Shown in pieces: positions 27,116-37,400 of a DNA stretch of 64,000 nucleotides. The first letter of the stretch is position 1; every line of letters begins with the position of its first letter. The notes below the pieces were generated by a model, which saw only the letters and a list, made by a program, of their open reading frames with translations, was not told the origin of the DNA and did no database searches. The position numbers were made by a program, and so were the translations under genes. The stretch comes from an uncultured Pseudomonadales bacterium (GTDB lineage Bacteria > Pseudomonadota > Gammaproteobacteria > Pseudomonadales > Porticoccaceae): positions 1-64,000 of the forward strand of contig CALSQH010000009.1 of NCBI GenBank assembly GCA_943788445.1, given 5' to 3'.

Positions 27116-28849
27116 TTAGTGCGTTGGATACAGCGGCTTTAGCCCGTTTGCATCGCTTGATTTGGAGGCAGTTGGCACATCCAGCTCTTTTAACTGACGT
27201 ATCAGCAGGCTGATATCGGCTTGCTGGGTTGACAGATTGTTGTAGAGGCTATTGTCGAGCAGACTAAACTGTTCGGCTAGAGCGGGTATGCCACAGGGCT
27301 GGGCAATTTCCTTGAGGGTTTTAATGTTGGCGTCAGGAAAGGCGCTGCGTCCCCAGTCGAGTATGCCTTCGCGCACGGCGGCTAAGTCGTCGTTTTGGGC
27401 GGCGGTTTGAATGGCTTTGATGTGCTGTTTTAATTTGAGTCGTGGGCTGTTGATACCGTTATTAGCTGCGCTGTCGGGGGTTTTCTTATTAGACCGCTGC
27501 TGGGAGCGGCCTAGAAATAGGATCATGACTAGAACCAGTAGCAGGACATTGGTGAACAGCGACAGTTGCGTTAATCGCGAGGATTTAAGGCTGGCTAACA
27601 GCGTCTGTGGCTCGGCGTCGTTTTGCACGTCTGTTGGATTAGTTTGGCTGTTGGCTATATCGATGGGCGCCAAATAGTTGCCGGCATTGGTCTCCGCCGT
27701 GGCGGCGCCGACGTCTAATGTGGTGGCGGCCAAGGTTGCGGTTTGCAACCGCTGGTTGACGGTGTCCCACCAGCGCAGGCTGATTTCGGGCAGGCTGATG
27801 GTGCCTTCGCGGTTGGGGACTAGGGCAAAGGATTCTTGACGGATGCCGGTTACGCCACCGGTATTAATTCGCTCATCGAGTTGCGCTTGATCTGGATAGA
27901 TTTTGAAAGCATCGCTGGCGCCTAGGCTGAGGGGTAATATCTGTGCCCCGGTCAAGCCTTTGGCGCTGATGGTGATGGTGCGGGTTATCGGCTCGCCGAC
28001 CACCAGCTGGTCGAGATCACTGCTCCACTGCTGATTGATTTGCAGTTTGCTGCTCGGCATCCATTGGTCGGTGTTTATATGGGCTGGTTTGGCCATAATA
28101 TTGACGGTTTTTGGTTCGGTATTGCCGTTGTATTGGGAGCCGTTAACGCTTATAGAGGGTATGTCGAGCCTGCCACTGGTCTGCGGGAAGAGGGCGTATT
28201 TATGCTCTACAACGGAGTAGGTTTTATTGTCGATCGCCTTGTAGAACGAGATTTCGCTGATCTTTTGCACCAGAGCGCCGGGTACTTTAAGTTCGTCAAT
28301 TGGGGTGTTGTTGAGCTGTACCGAGGCGTAAAGGCGCTGGGTGACCAGTAGTTGCTCTTGGATATAGACGGCGGATTTGTCGGTTAGGGTTTGGGTAAAC
28401 ACCGGTTGGTTGTTGGCGCTGGACAGGGTGGCTTTGCCCACGGTTATTTCGATGGCGTTGCTGTTATCTTTTTTATAGGGAATCGGGGGTATTAACAGTT
28501 TGCCGATACGTTTTGGGATTAGGGTGAGATTCCAGTCGGTGTAGGACTCTGTGCGACCATTGGTTCTGCGGTACTGTTGTTGGCGATTGTTGCTGAGGAT
28601 TTGAAATTCCGTTTCTAATACAGTGAAGTCTGGCTTGCTGTTGATGGCTTGGCCGTCAAGCCGCACTTGCAGTTGTAGCGTTTCATTGATTTCGACCACT
28701 GTGCGATCGACGGCGGCGGTCAGTGCCGCCCAGGTTTGGGTGGTTGCGGTGAGAGAAAAAATCAGCACCCATAGTGAGCGAATATATCGGCGCTTGGCTG
28801 CTGTATTTAATAGTCTGTGCATAGTTCTGTTAACCGGTTTGTTTGTCAT
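27116..28849 (-). CDS. BatD-like protein of the Bat operon
   Basis: A BatD family protein (oxygen-tolerance/aerotolerance operon) with a signal peptide around YIRSLWVLIFSLTATTQTWA, a long beta-rich periplasmic region of repeated Ig-like segments, a transmembrane helix (LSLFTNVLLLVLVMILFLG) at about two-thirds, and a cytosolic tail. The start is uncertain: Met at 28849 or 28822 fits the signal peptide. A GTG at 28942 would extend it over the upstream gene, and none has a clear ribosome site. It is last of six co-directional genes. BatD probably works with the VWA proteins upstream; mechanism unknown. Confidence 0.82.
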   Translation of the reverse strand: MTNKPVNRTMHRLLNTAAKRRYIRSLWVLIFSLTATTQTWAALTAAVDRTVVEINETLQLQVRLDGQAINSKPDFTVLETEFQILSNNRQQQYRRTNGRTESYTDWNLTLIPKRIGKLLIPPIPYKKDNSNAIEITVGKATLSSANNQPVFTQTLTDKSAVYIQEQLLVTQRLYASVQLNNTPIDELKVPGALVQKISEISFYKAIDNKTYSVVEHKYALFPQTSGRLDIPSISVNGSQYNGNTEPKTVNIMAKPAHINTDQWMPSSKLQINQQWSSDLDQLVVGEPITRTITISAKGLTGAQILPLSLGASDAFKIYPDQAQLDERINTGGVTGIRQESFALVPNREGTISLPEISLRWWDTVNQRLQTATLAATTLDVGAATAETNAGNYLAPIDIANSQTNPTDVQNDAEPQTLLASLKSSRLTQLSLFTNVLLLVLVMILFLGRSQQRSNKKTPDSAANNGINSPRLKLKQHIKAIQTAAQNDDLAAVREGILDWGRSAFPDANIKTLKEIAQPCGIPALAEQFSLLDNSLYNNLSTQQADISLLIRQLKELDVPTASKSSDANGLKPLYPTH

Positions 28850-28883
28850 TTTATGTGGCTGATGCTTTATTCCGCGCGGTTTA

Positions 28884-30746
28884 TCACCAGCGTTCTTGCT
28901 GCTGTTCATTGGGTGGCGCGGGGCGCCGTTGTTCCAGTGCACGCTGTCGCGACTGATAGCGAAACTTTTCCCGCAGCAGTCCGCCGGGATCGTCGGGGAC
29001 GCGGCGCAGCCATTGCTGTAGTTCCTGTTGTGCTTGTTTTTGTTCTTCTGTGAGTTCTGGCTGTTCTGTTAGTGGCTCAGGGCTGTCATTGGTCTCAGGG
29101 CTGTCATTAAGCTCAGGGCTGTCATTAAGCTCAGGGCTGTCCTCACCGTCTTTTTCAGCCTGCTCTATAGCTTCTTGTTCTTGAGCTTCTTGATCACTGG
29201 CTTCTTGGTTTTGAGCCTCTTGCTGCTCTTGCTGAGACTGCTCACCGTCTTGTTGCTGGTTTTGCTCGGAATCGGATTGTTGGTCTTGGTTTTGCTCTTG
29301 GTTTTGCTCTTGGTTTTGCTCTTGGTTTTGATCCGACTCAGATTGCTGATCTTTATTTTGCTCTTGCTGCCGCTTTAACTGCTCAACTAAGTCGCGATTA
29401 GCTAGGGCGTCGTCCATCTCGGGTTGCACTGTTAGGGCTTGATTATAGGCTTCGATAGCCCCTTTCAGATCGCCGGCTCTGGCGAGACTATTGCCCCGAT
29501 TGTAGTGGCCGTCGGCGCTTTCCGATTGCACAAAGTCTTCAATAGCCGATTGATAGTCGCCGGCTTGATAGGCGGCGCTGCCGCGCCACTGGGGATGTTT
29601 AAATAACCCCTGTGCGGTTTCGGCATCGCCGTTTTGCAGTGCTTGGTTGGCTTGCTGGTCGGCGGTTTGCCATAGGTCGCGCCATTCAAAGGCTGAGGCG
29701 GGATCGGAAAACAGCATTGGGGCCAGCAGTACTAAGGCGACACTGCCTTTGCGGAAGCTGGCGATCAGGACTGGTAACAGCAGGATTACCAGCCAGAATC
29801 CCTGATCATCCCAGAGATCAAAATCGCGCTCGAGTTCTTTGCTGGCATCGGGAAATAGCTCTTCGGTGGATGCTAGCAGTGCGTTTATATCACTGTCGTC
29901 AGCACTTAGATTGCGATAGATGCCGCCGGTGTTTTTCGCCAGCATCTGCAAAGAGCCCGGGGATAGCTTGGGTATCAGAATGGCGCCGCGATTGTCTTTA
30001 ACAAAGCCGCCAGAGCCGATGGGTATGGGGGCGCCCTGTTGGGTGCCTACGCCGAGAATCGAGAGTCGGAATTTACCGGCTTTTTTAACCATAGATTGCA
30101 CCGTGGCAAAGGCGGCGCTAGCGACACCGTCGGTTATGAGCAACAGGTCACCCTGTTGGTAACCGCCGTTTAAGGCCAATTCCAGCGCCGTTTCTACGGC
30201 TTGTTCGGTGTTGCTGCCATACACCGGCATCAGTGCCGGTTCCAGAGTTGGCACCAGGCTGATAATGGTATTGCTGTCTTCGGTTAAGGGCGAGAGCGCA
30301 TAGGCTTCGCCGCCGTAGACGACGAGTGCGCTGTAGCCTTCGCCGCGGTTTTTCAGCAGGTCGATCAGTTTGTAGCGGGCGCGGGCCAAGCGGCTGGGTT
30401 TTATATCTTCAGCGAGCATGGAGGGCGACAGATCCATAATCAGTATTAGGGCGGTGTCTTTTTTATGCACGGGCTGCGGCAGTTGCTGCCAACTGGGGCC
30501 GGCCAGCGACAGGCAGGCGATAATCCAGGCGACCAGTACCCAGTAGATACCGCGATTTTTTTTAGTCGTGTCGCCGTGCATTAAATACGGCAGTAATGCG
30601 GGATTGATAATGTTTTCCCAGTTGCCGGCGCTGCGTTTTTTCCACTGGACAAAGACGACGATTAACAGGGCGGGGATAAGGCCGAATAGTGCCATTGGGC
30701 GCAGAAAGTGAAATTCACTGAAATCGCTGCTTAAAAACTCAAACAT
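28884..30746 (-). CDS. BatB-BatC fusion: VWA domain plus TPR protein with Gln/Glu-rich tail
   Basis: A 620-residue membrane protein. Two N-terminal helices flank the start, then a von Willebrand A domain with MIDAS DLSPSML at about 90, then a further transmembrane pair at about 310-345. TPR motifs at about 380-460 (YNRGNSLARAGDLKGAIEAYNQAL) follow. The C-terminal third is low complexity, with (QEQN)n runs and four copies of an NDSPEL-type hexamer. In many bacteria batB and batC are separate genes; here one reading frame covers both. The ATG at 30746 has AAGGAG five bases upstream and overlaps batA. Confidence 0.88.
   Translation of the reverse strand: MFEFLSSDFSEFHFLRPMALFGLIPALLIVVFVQWKKRSAGNWENIINPALLPYLMHGDTTKKNRGIYWVLVAWIIACLSLAGPSWQQLPQPVHKKDTALILIMDLSPSMLAEDIKPSRLARARYKLIDLLKNRGEGYSALVVYGGEAYALSPLTEDSNTIISLVPTLEPALMPVYGSNTEQAVETALELALNGGYQQGDLLLITDGVASAAFATVQSMVKKAGKFRLSILGVGTQQGAPIPIGSGGFVKDNRGAILIPKLSPGSLQMLAKNTGGIYRNLSADDSDINALLASTEELFPDASKELERDFDLWDDQGFWLVILLLPVLIASFRKGSVALVLLAPMLFSDPASAFEWRDLWQTADQQANQALQNGDAETAQGLFKHPQWRGSAAYQAGDYQSAIEDFVQSESADGHYNRGNSLARAGDLKGAIEAYNQALTVQPEMDDALANRDLVEQLKRQQEQNKDQQSESDQNQEQNQEQNQEQNQDQQSDSEQNQQQDGEQSQQEQQEAQNQEASDQEAQEQEAIEQAEKDGEDSPELNDSPELNDSPETNDSPEPLTEQPELTEEQKQAQQELQQWLRRVPDDPGGLLREKFRYQSRQRALEQRRPAPPNEQQQERW
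29083..29345. repeat. Coding microrepeats in the batBC tail
   Basis: Two in-frame repeat runs lie within batBC. An 18-bp unit (about 29083-29150) encodes ND-SPEL/SPET repeats. A 12-bp unit (about 29278-29335) encodes QEQN repeats. Such runs change length readily by slippage without frameshift, because both units are multiples of three. Confidence 0.8.
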
Positions 30747-31731
30747 GGGATCTCCTTGCGGCACTGAACAGCCCAGTGATCAAACTTAACCCAAAGGCCA
30801 GACTTAGTGGCCAGTAATAGAGCGCGGCGATAGGGCGAATGGTTTCGGCGTCCTGTTCTATGGGTTCGAGGCGATTGAGCTCGCTATAAATCGCGACGAG
30901 CTCTTGGGGGTTGCGGGCGCGAAAGTATTGCCCGCCAGTAGCCTCGGCTATACCGCTCAGGGTTTTTTCATCGAGATCGGCAGAGGGATTGGTGATGCGA
31001 CTGCCAAATATACTGCGGGTTTTCATGACCTCTGCGCCTATACCAATGGTGTAAATTTTCACCTTGGCGCGGCTGGCCAATTCGGCGGCTTTTAGGGGAT
31101 CTAGCTCGCCGGCATTGTTGGCGCCGTCGGTGAGCAGGATAACCACACGGTGATTTTCGGGGCGCTCTTGAAGGCGTTTTACCGACAGACCAATGGCGTC
31201 ACCGATGGCTGTGCCATTGCCGGCAAAACCTAGCTGCGCTTCATAGAGAAGGGTCTGCATGGTTTGGCGGTCAAAGGTGAGGGGCGTTTGCAGATAGGCT
31301 TTTTCGCCAAATAAGATTAAGCCGAGACGGTCGCCCTGACGTTCAATCACAAAGTCGCCGACCACCGCTTTAACGGCGATTAAACGGTTGACGGTTTTGC
31401 CGCCGAGCTGCATATCTTCGCGCTCCATACTGCCGGAGATATCCACGGCCAAGAGAATATCGCGACCATTGGTGGGCAGGGCAACCGGTTCGCCGATCCA
31501 GATCGGTCTGGCGAGGGCCAGCAGTGTGCTAAGCCAGATAATCCCAAGGGCTGATAATAACAGCGACTTGCGCAAGCTGTGATTGGCGGCAGATGCCGAT
31601 TCTCCGGCAGCATTGGCCAGCAGTGGCGCGCGCAGGGCGGCCATGCGCACCTCGGCGGGTTTGCGCAGCCAGCGATAGATCAGTGGCAGGGGGGCTATTG
31701 CCAATACCCATGGCCAGAGGAGTTCTAGCAT
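30739..31731 (-). CDS. BatA-like VWA-domain membrane protein
   Basis: A 330-residue protein with N-terminal membrane helices, a VWA domain with complete MIDAS DISGSM at about 94, the TDGANNAGE segment, and a C-terminal transmembrane helix (YYWPLSLAFGLSLITGLF). It presumably binds a divalent metal and partners with BatB and MoxR ATPase. It overlaps DUF4381 by 7 bp and batBC by 8 bp, a translationally coupled series. Confidence 0.9.
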   Translation of the reverse strand: MLELLWPWVLAIAPLPLIYRWLRKPAEVRMAALRAPLLANAAGESASAANHSLRKSLLLSALGIIWLSTLLALARPIWIGEPVALPTNGRDILLAVDISGSMEREDMQLGGKTVNRLIAVKAVVGDFVIERQGDRLGLILFGEKAYLQTPLTFDRQTMQTLLYEAQLGFAGNGTAIGDAIGLSVKRLQERPENHRVVILLTDGANNAGELDPLKAAELASRAKVKIYTIGIGAEVMKTRSIFGSRITNPSADLDEKTLSGIAEATGGQYFRARNPQELVAIYSELNRLEPIEQDAETIRPIAALYYWPLSLAFGLSLITGLFSAARRSHV

Positions 31732-32288
31732 GGGTCACCAACCTCCAGCTTATGTTCTGGGTGGTGGTGTTTTATCCAGATTTTGGCATCGACAAACAGT
31801 TGGTTGCTTTGGGATTCCATGGGGGCTTCGAAAGCGCTGTTGCTGTACAGGGCCTTTTCTAGATCCAGAGCAAGCGCATCAAAAACAGGTTGATCACAGC
31901 TGTATTGCAGAAAGCGAATAAACGCATCAATGCTGTAACTGCCGGGGTGGCGATCGGGATAGGCGCTGTTGGCGGTTTGTTTTAGCAGTTCAAAGAGCGC
32001 GCGCAGCTGTTGCTGTGAGTTGCCGGTTAATGGCTTTTGCTCTAAGTGCTCTAAATGTTCAACATGCTCTAAGCGTTTTAACTGCGCTAATGCCTGACGC
32101 CGATACAGGGTGGCGCTGTGGCGACGGTATAAAACCACAATTAACCAGCCGGTGAGTAGACAACCGACAATGATTAATAGCCACCAGCCGGGCGCCATTG
32201 GCCAGCTGCTAACCGGTTCGGGCAGATGAATATCGCGCAGTTGGTCGAGTGGGTTTGGTGCCGCTGCTGTTGTAGTTTGATTTGCCAT
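31725..32288 (-). CDS. DUF4381 membrane protein
   Basis: A 187-residue protein with N-terminal PLDQLRDIHLPEPVSSWPMAPGWW, one transmembrane helix (LLIIVGCLLTGWLIVVLY) and a cytosolic helical tail. This is the DUF4381 pattern always found between DUF58 and the first VWA gene in gammaproteobacterial Bat operons. Function unknown beyond that context. Its start overlaps the DUF58 stop by one base. Confidence 0.88.
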   Translation of the reverse strand: MANQTTTAAAPNPLDQLRDIHLPEPVSSWPMAPGWWLLIIVGCLLTGWLIVVLYRRHSATLYRRQALAQLKRLEHVEHLEHLEQKPLTGNSQQQLRALFELLKQTANSAYPDRHPGSYSIDAFIRFLQYSCDQPVFDALALDLEKALYSNSAFEAPMESQSNQLFVDAKIWIKHHHPEHKLEVGDPC

Positions 32289-33265
32289 TAGCTGCGCCGT
32301 CCTTTGCGCCGTTTGCCGTAAGCTTGTGCGAGCACCGACATTATTGCATCGGCGGTGTTAAACGGCAGCAGTCCGGCGGACAGTTGCTGGCTGTATTTCT
32401 TGAGTCGCTGGCTGCGCGCCTGAAAGGCATCGGCAAAATCTTGGCGAATGCTCTGCTGGCCGGTGTCGAGCAGGGTTTGTCGCTGACCATCGCTCACCGC
32501 GTAAAGTGCCGGCGCGGGCAATTCAGTTTCAATACTATCGAAGACATGGCAGAAATTAAGATCGCCGTGACGGGCCAGTTCAAACAGGTGTCGCTCGCAG
32601 TCTTCGTTAAGGTCATGGAAGTCGCTGACAATGAAGATGGTCGTGCCGGGCAGGGCAAAGCGCCGAGCTTCTTCGAGTATATGGGCTAGGCTGAGTTGGT
32701 CTGGCGCCGGCTCGAGTAGTTGCTGACTAAAATCTTGCAGCTCGTGAATAAATTGCAAGACGGCGTGATGGCTGCGGCGGGATTTCACCTCGGCCTGCTG
32801 TTGCGATCCAAACACAAGTCCGCCAACCCGGTCATTGGCGTTGAGTCCGGCCCATGCCAGTGCGGCGGATATTTCGCTGGCGACCACCGACTTTAGTCGC
32901 TGACTGCCAAAAAACATTGGGCCGCGTAGATCGGTTACCACCAGTACAGGACGCTCGCGCTCTTCGCGAAATATTTTGGTATGCGGGGTCTGGGTTTTCG
33001 CGGTCACTCGCCAGTCGATACTGCGCACATCGTCGCCGGGCTGATAGATACGCACCTCATCGAAGTCCATGCCGCGACCGCGAAATCTTGAGCGGTGTCC
33101 ACCGGCCATCATCTGGCGTGCTTGAACCCGTGGAAAACTAGTTAGTTCACGGGCGCCGTAGCGCAGCTTGACCATCTCGCTGACACTGGCGATAGCGGGG
33201 TGGTTATTCTGGTCGATAGTCTGCTCAAGGCTGCGGTCGACGGTGTTGTCGAGGATTTCGCTCAT
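32288..33265 (-). CDS. DUF58 protein of the MoxR/Bat operon
   Basis: A 325-residue cytosolic DUF58 protein. The signature IYQPGDDVRSIDWRVTA is at about 90-107, after a GRGMDFDEVR segment. The rest has a VWA-like fold with VVTDLRG. It may act as an adaptor between the MoxR ATPase and the VWA proteins. It overlaps moxR by one base. Confidence 0.9.
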   Translation of the reverse strand: MSEILDNTVDRSLEQTIDQNNHPAIASVSEMVKLRYGARELTSFPRVQARQMMAGGHRSRFRGRGMDFDEVRIYQPGDDVRSIDWRVTAKTQTPHTKIFREERERPVLVVTDLRGPMFFGSQRLKSVVASEISAALAWAGLNANDRVGGLVFGSQQQAEVKSRRSHHAVLQFIHELQDFSQQLLEPAPDQLSLAHILEEARRFALPGTTIFIVSDFHDLNEDCERHLFELARHGDLNFCHVFDSIETELPAPALYAVSDGQRQTLLDTGQQSIRQDFADAFQARSQRLKKYSQQLSAGLLPFNTADAIMSVLAQAYGKRRKGRRS

Positions 33266-34218
33266 CAGGCTGAGGCAACCGTTTCCAGTAATCGATCAAT
33301 CACTTGGTTGGCGGTAACACCGCTGGCTTCAGCGTCAAAGCTAAGGATCAGACGGTGGCGCAGTACGTCGTGGGCGACGGCGCGTATATCGTCTGGGGTG
33401 ACAAAGTCGCGACCCTGTAACCAGGCCATTGCGCGGCTGCAGCGGTCGAGGGCGATAGTGGCCCGCGGGCTGGCCCCGTAATCGAGCCATTTGGCAAGGT
33501 CGCCGCCATACAGTTTAGCGTCGCGGGTGGCGAGTATTAATTGCACTAGATACTCTTCAACCGGCTCGGCCATATGCACGGCAAGGGCTTCCTTGCGCGC
33601 GGCGAATAGGGTTTCTTGGCTGAGCGCTTCGATACCTGCGGCTTTTTCTTGCAGGGCTTCGCGGCGTGATAGCTGCAAGATTAGATGTTCGGTTTCAGGG
33701 GCCGGATAGTCGACGACTATATGCATCAAAAAGCGGTCCATCTGTGCTTCGGGAAGCGGATAGGTGCCTTCCTGTTCGATGGGGTTCTGGGTGGCCATTA
33801 CCATAAACAATTCGGGCAACTGATAGGTGGTGCCACCGACGGAGACCTGGCGTTCGGCCATGGCTTCGAGCAGGGCGGATTGAACCTTGGCCGGTGCGCG
33901 GTTGATTTCATCGGCTAGCACCAAGTTGTGAAACAGCGGCCCGGCTTGAAACTCAAAGGTTCCCTGCTGAGGGCGGTAGATATCACTGCCGGTAATATCG
34001 GCAGGCAGCAGGTCTGGGGTAAATTGAACCCGCTGGAAGTCCCCTTCGATGCCTTCGGAAAGGGTTTTTATCGCCTTGGTTTTAGCGAGCCCGGGAGCCC
34101 CTTCGACAAGCAGGTGGCCGTCGGCTAAGAGGGCAATAATTAAACGTTCAACAAGATGGTTTTGGCCGACGATTTGTTGGTTTAGCCAATCTTTGAGTAG
34201 ATGGATATTCTGGTGCAA
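33265..34218 (-). CDS. MoxR-family AAA+ ATPase
   Basis: A 317-residue AAA+ ATPase. Walker A is EGAPGLAKTK at about 40, Walker B LADEINRAPAKVQSALLEAM, sensor 1 ATQNPIEQEG, and the sensor-2 region GASPRATIALDRC. MoxR proteins are chaperone-like and work with VWA proteins in metal-cofactor insertion or stress tolerance. First gene of the six-gene operon moxR-DUF58-DUF4381-batA-batBC-batD. It diverges from the glutamate dehydrogenase gene over 220 bp. Confidence 0.94.
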   Translation of the reverse strand: MHQNIHLLKDWLNQQIVGQNHLVERLIIALLADGHLLVEGAPGLAKTKAIKTLSEGIEGDFQRVQFTPDLLPADITGSDIYRPQQGTFEFQAGPLFHNLVLADEINRAPAKVQSALLEAMAERQVSVGGTTYQLPELFMVMATQNPIEQEGTYPLPEAQMDRFLMHIVVDYPAPETEHLILQLSRREALQEKAAGIEALSQETLFAARKEALAVHMAEPVEEYLVQLILATRDAKLYGGDLAKWLDYGASPRATIALDRCSRAMAWLQGRDFVTPDDIRAVAHDVLRHRLILSFDAEASGVTANQVIDRLLETVASA

Positions 34219-34438
34219 AAGATTCCCCTGTTAGCTGTTGTTTAAGCTGGTAAGCGCGACATTCTAGAGCTTCGATTATTAACACACAAACCTGATTTTG
34301 TAGGCTATAGTTATGGCGAAAGTTAACGGCTATATTAGCTAGAAAGTTTGCGCCAAAGTTTGCGCCAAAGTTATGCAAATATAGTTCGTTTTCCCTAACC
34401 GCTATAAAAGACTAACAATACGACAAAAGGTTGCACGT

Positions 34439-37400
34439 TTGAGCATGGATGTGAAAAAAAATATTGGCCGAGAAGAATTAGCCGGCATCTTAACCGCCGT
34501 TGCAGTGGATAAACTCAGCTCTAGTCAAGCCGATGAGTTTCTCGATTTTATTGTCAATGCCATGCACTTCTATCCAGATGCCGATTATCTGGCGCGTCCC
34601 GCAGAGCAGATATTTTTTAATATCTACGGTCTGTTTACCTTTAGTAAAAAGGCTGACAATGTCGCGCTTGCCGGTCATGCTCGAGTTAAGGCGTTTAATC
34701 CCGAGCCGGAAGTAGATGGCTGGAATAGCCCTTACAGTATTATTTATATCAATCAGCGCGATATGCCTTTCTTGGTCGATTCGCTGCGTGTTGCGCTCAA
34801 TCGTCGCGGCTTAAATATCTTTACCCTGCAGAGTAATCCGGTGTGGGTGGTGCGCGATAACAGCGGCCAGCTAATCGCCAGTCACAGGTCTTATATTGAG
34901 GGTGCCCAGCGCGAGGCGTTTATCAATATCGAAGTGGATATCCATCGCGATTCGGAGTTGGCCGAGTTACAGCGCGATCTACTTGCAGTGCTCGACGATG
35001 TGCAAAAAGTGGTCGATGACTTTGACCCCATGCGTCTGCGTGTCGGCGAGCTGATTGAGGAACTGACCGAGACGGCCACCCATGTGCCCAATGTTAAAGA
35101 GTCGCTGGAGTTTTTACGCTGGATTCACAATGGCTACTTTACCTTTCTCGGCGCTGTTGAATTTGATTTGGTGCAGGGCAATAACCAGTCGTATTTACGC
35201 GAGGTGGCTGATACTCGTCTGGGGCTTTTGCACAAGTACGGCGGCGATACCCGCGAAGAGGCTATTCAGCAACTAAGTCCGGGGGTTGTGGCGCTCTACG
35301 AAGGCGACGATATCCTCACCTTTACCAAGTCATCGCGGCGCTCGCGTGTGCACCGCGATGTCTACTCTGATTATTTAGTTGTTAAACGCTTTAACGATAA
35401 GCAGGAACCTATTGGCGAGGTGCGCTTTCTCGGGCTGTATACCTCGCAGTTTTACTCTTATAGTCCACGGCGCATTCCCATACTGCGTGACAAGGTTAAT
35501 TGGGTGCTAGATAACTGTGGCTTTGATAAAAACAGTCACGACGGCAAAACCCTGCTGTCGATTTTGGATTTCCATCCCCGCGATGAGTTATTTCATTTAA
35601 CCCGTGAGGAGCTTGCCGAAACCGCCATCGCCATCTGGCAGATTCAAGAGCGCCGGGTGATAAAAGTATTTATGCACGCAGACCCCTTCGATAAGTTTGT
35701 CAGCTGTATTGTCTATCTGCCCAGAGAGTCTTTTAACACCGCCGCGCGGATTAAGATTCAGCAGGCGATTGGCGATGAGCTGGATGCCGAAGAGAGCGAA
35801 TTTACCACGCAGTTTTTACCCGAGTCTGTGCTGGTGCGTATCTATCTGGTTTATCAGATGCGCAGCAAAAAGTATCTGCAAGTTGAATGCCAGCAGCTTG
35901 AATCACTGGTGTCTCATATCACCCGTGACTGGAGCGATGCCTTTGCCGAGCAGGCTATTATCCACTGGGGTGAGCGCGATGGTCGTGCCATGGCTCGGCA
36001 GTTTCAGCGCGCCTTTCCCTCGTCATACCGCGAGGTGTGCACACCGGTTCAGGCTATTGCTGATGTGCTGTTAATTGATGAATTGAACAATGCCGGTGAG
36101 CTGGGTATTGCCTTTAATAATCTGCATGGCGACGAAAACCATTTCTTGCAGCTCAAGCTGTTCCACTGGGATACGCCCCTAGAGCTATCGGATATGATTC
36201 CGATGCTCGAGAATCTAGGCTTTAGGGTTATGGTCGAACATCCCTATCTGATTAAGCAGGACGCCGGCAATCAAATTTGGTTGCAGGATTTCCGCCTGTC
36301 GTTCTCTCTCGATGTGAATGTCGATGTGTCGGCCGTGCAGGGTAGCTTTAAAGATGCGCTGCGCGTGGTCTGGCAGGGCGAGGCGGAAAACGATACCTTT
36401 AACCGACTGGTGATTGGTGCCCGTTTGGATTGGCGTGCGGTAGCCATGTTGCGGCTTTATTCCCGCTATTTAAAGCAGTTGGGCATCGCTTACAGTCAAG
36501 AGTTTATCGCCGACACACTGGCCCGTCATCTGGTTATCACCCGCAACTTAGTCGCGCTGTTTAAAAGCTATTTTGACCCCCGTTATGCCGGTGAAAATAC
36601 CCGCCTCGATCGCGCCGCTGGTCTCTCAAAGAAGATTCGCCAGGGCTTGGATGAGGTGGACAATGTCAGTGAAGATATTGTCCTGCGCGGTTATCTGGAA
36701 GTGGTCGAAGCAACTCTGCGCACCAATTTCTTTCAGGGCATTGAGGATGGCAGCTCGAAGTCTTATATCTCGGTCAAACTTGAAACTGCAAAGATTTCTC
36801 TCGCGCCCAAACCGCGCCCCGACTACGAAATATTTGTCTACTCACCCAGAGTCGAAGGTGTGCATCTGCGTGGAGGCAAAGTTGCGCGCGGTGGCTTGCG
36901 CTGGTCAGACCGGCTGGAAGATTATCGCACCGAGGTGCTCGGTTTAGTCAAAGCCCAGCAGGTTAAGAATGCAGTGATTGTACCGACAGGCGCCAAGGGT
37001 GGTTTTGTCGCCAAGCAGGCAAGTATGGCGGCGGGTCGCGAGGCCTGGCTGCAAGAGGGCATCGCCAGTTATATGCTCTATGTGCAAGCGCTATTGGATA
37101 TCAGCGACAACCTAATCGAGGGCGAGGTGGTTGCCCCTTATAACGTCGTGCGGCGCGATGGCGACGATCCCTATCTGGTAGTAGCCGCGGATAAGGGCAC
37201 GGCGACGTTTTCCGATATTGCCAATGAAATTTCTGAAGCCAATAACTTCTGGCTCGGCGATGCCTTTGCCTCGGGCGGCGGCAATGGTTACGACCACAAA
37301 GCCATGGGTATTACCGCACGCGGCGCCTGGGTAGCGGTGCAGCGTCATTTTCGCGAGCTGGGTGTGGATATTCAGCGCGAGGATTTCAGCGTGGTCGGTA

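Noticed and set aside
29175..29378. Leucine-rich frame opposite the batBC tail
   Set aside because: It is the antisense reading of Gln/Glu codon repeats; there is no start signal or conservation.
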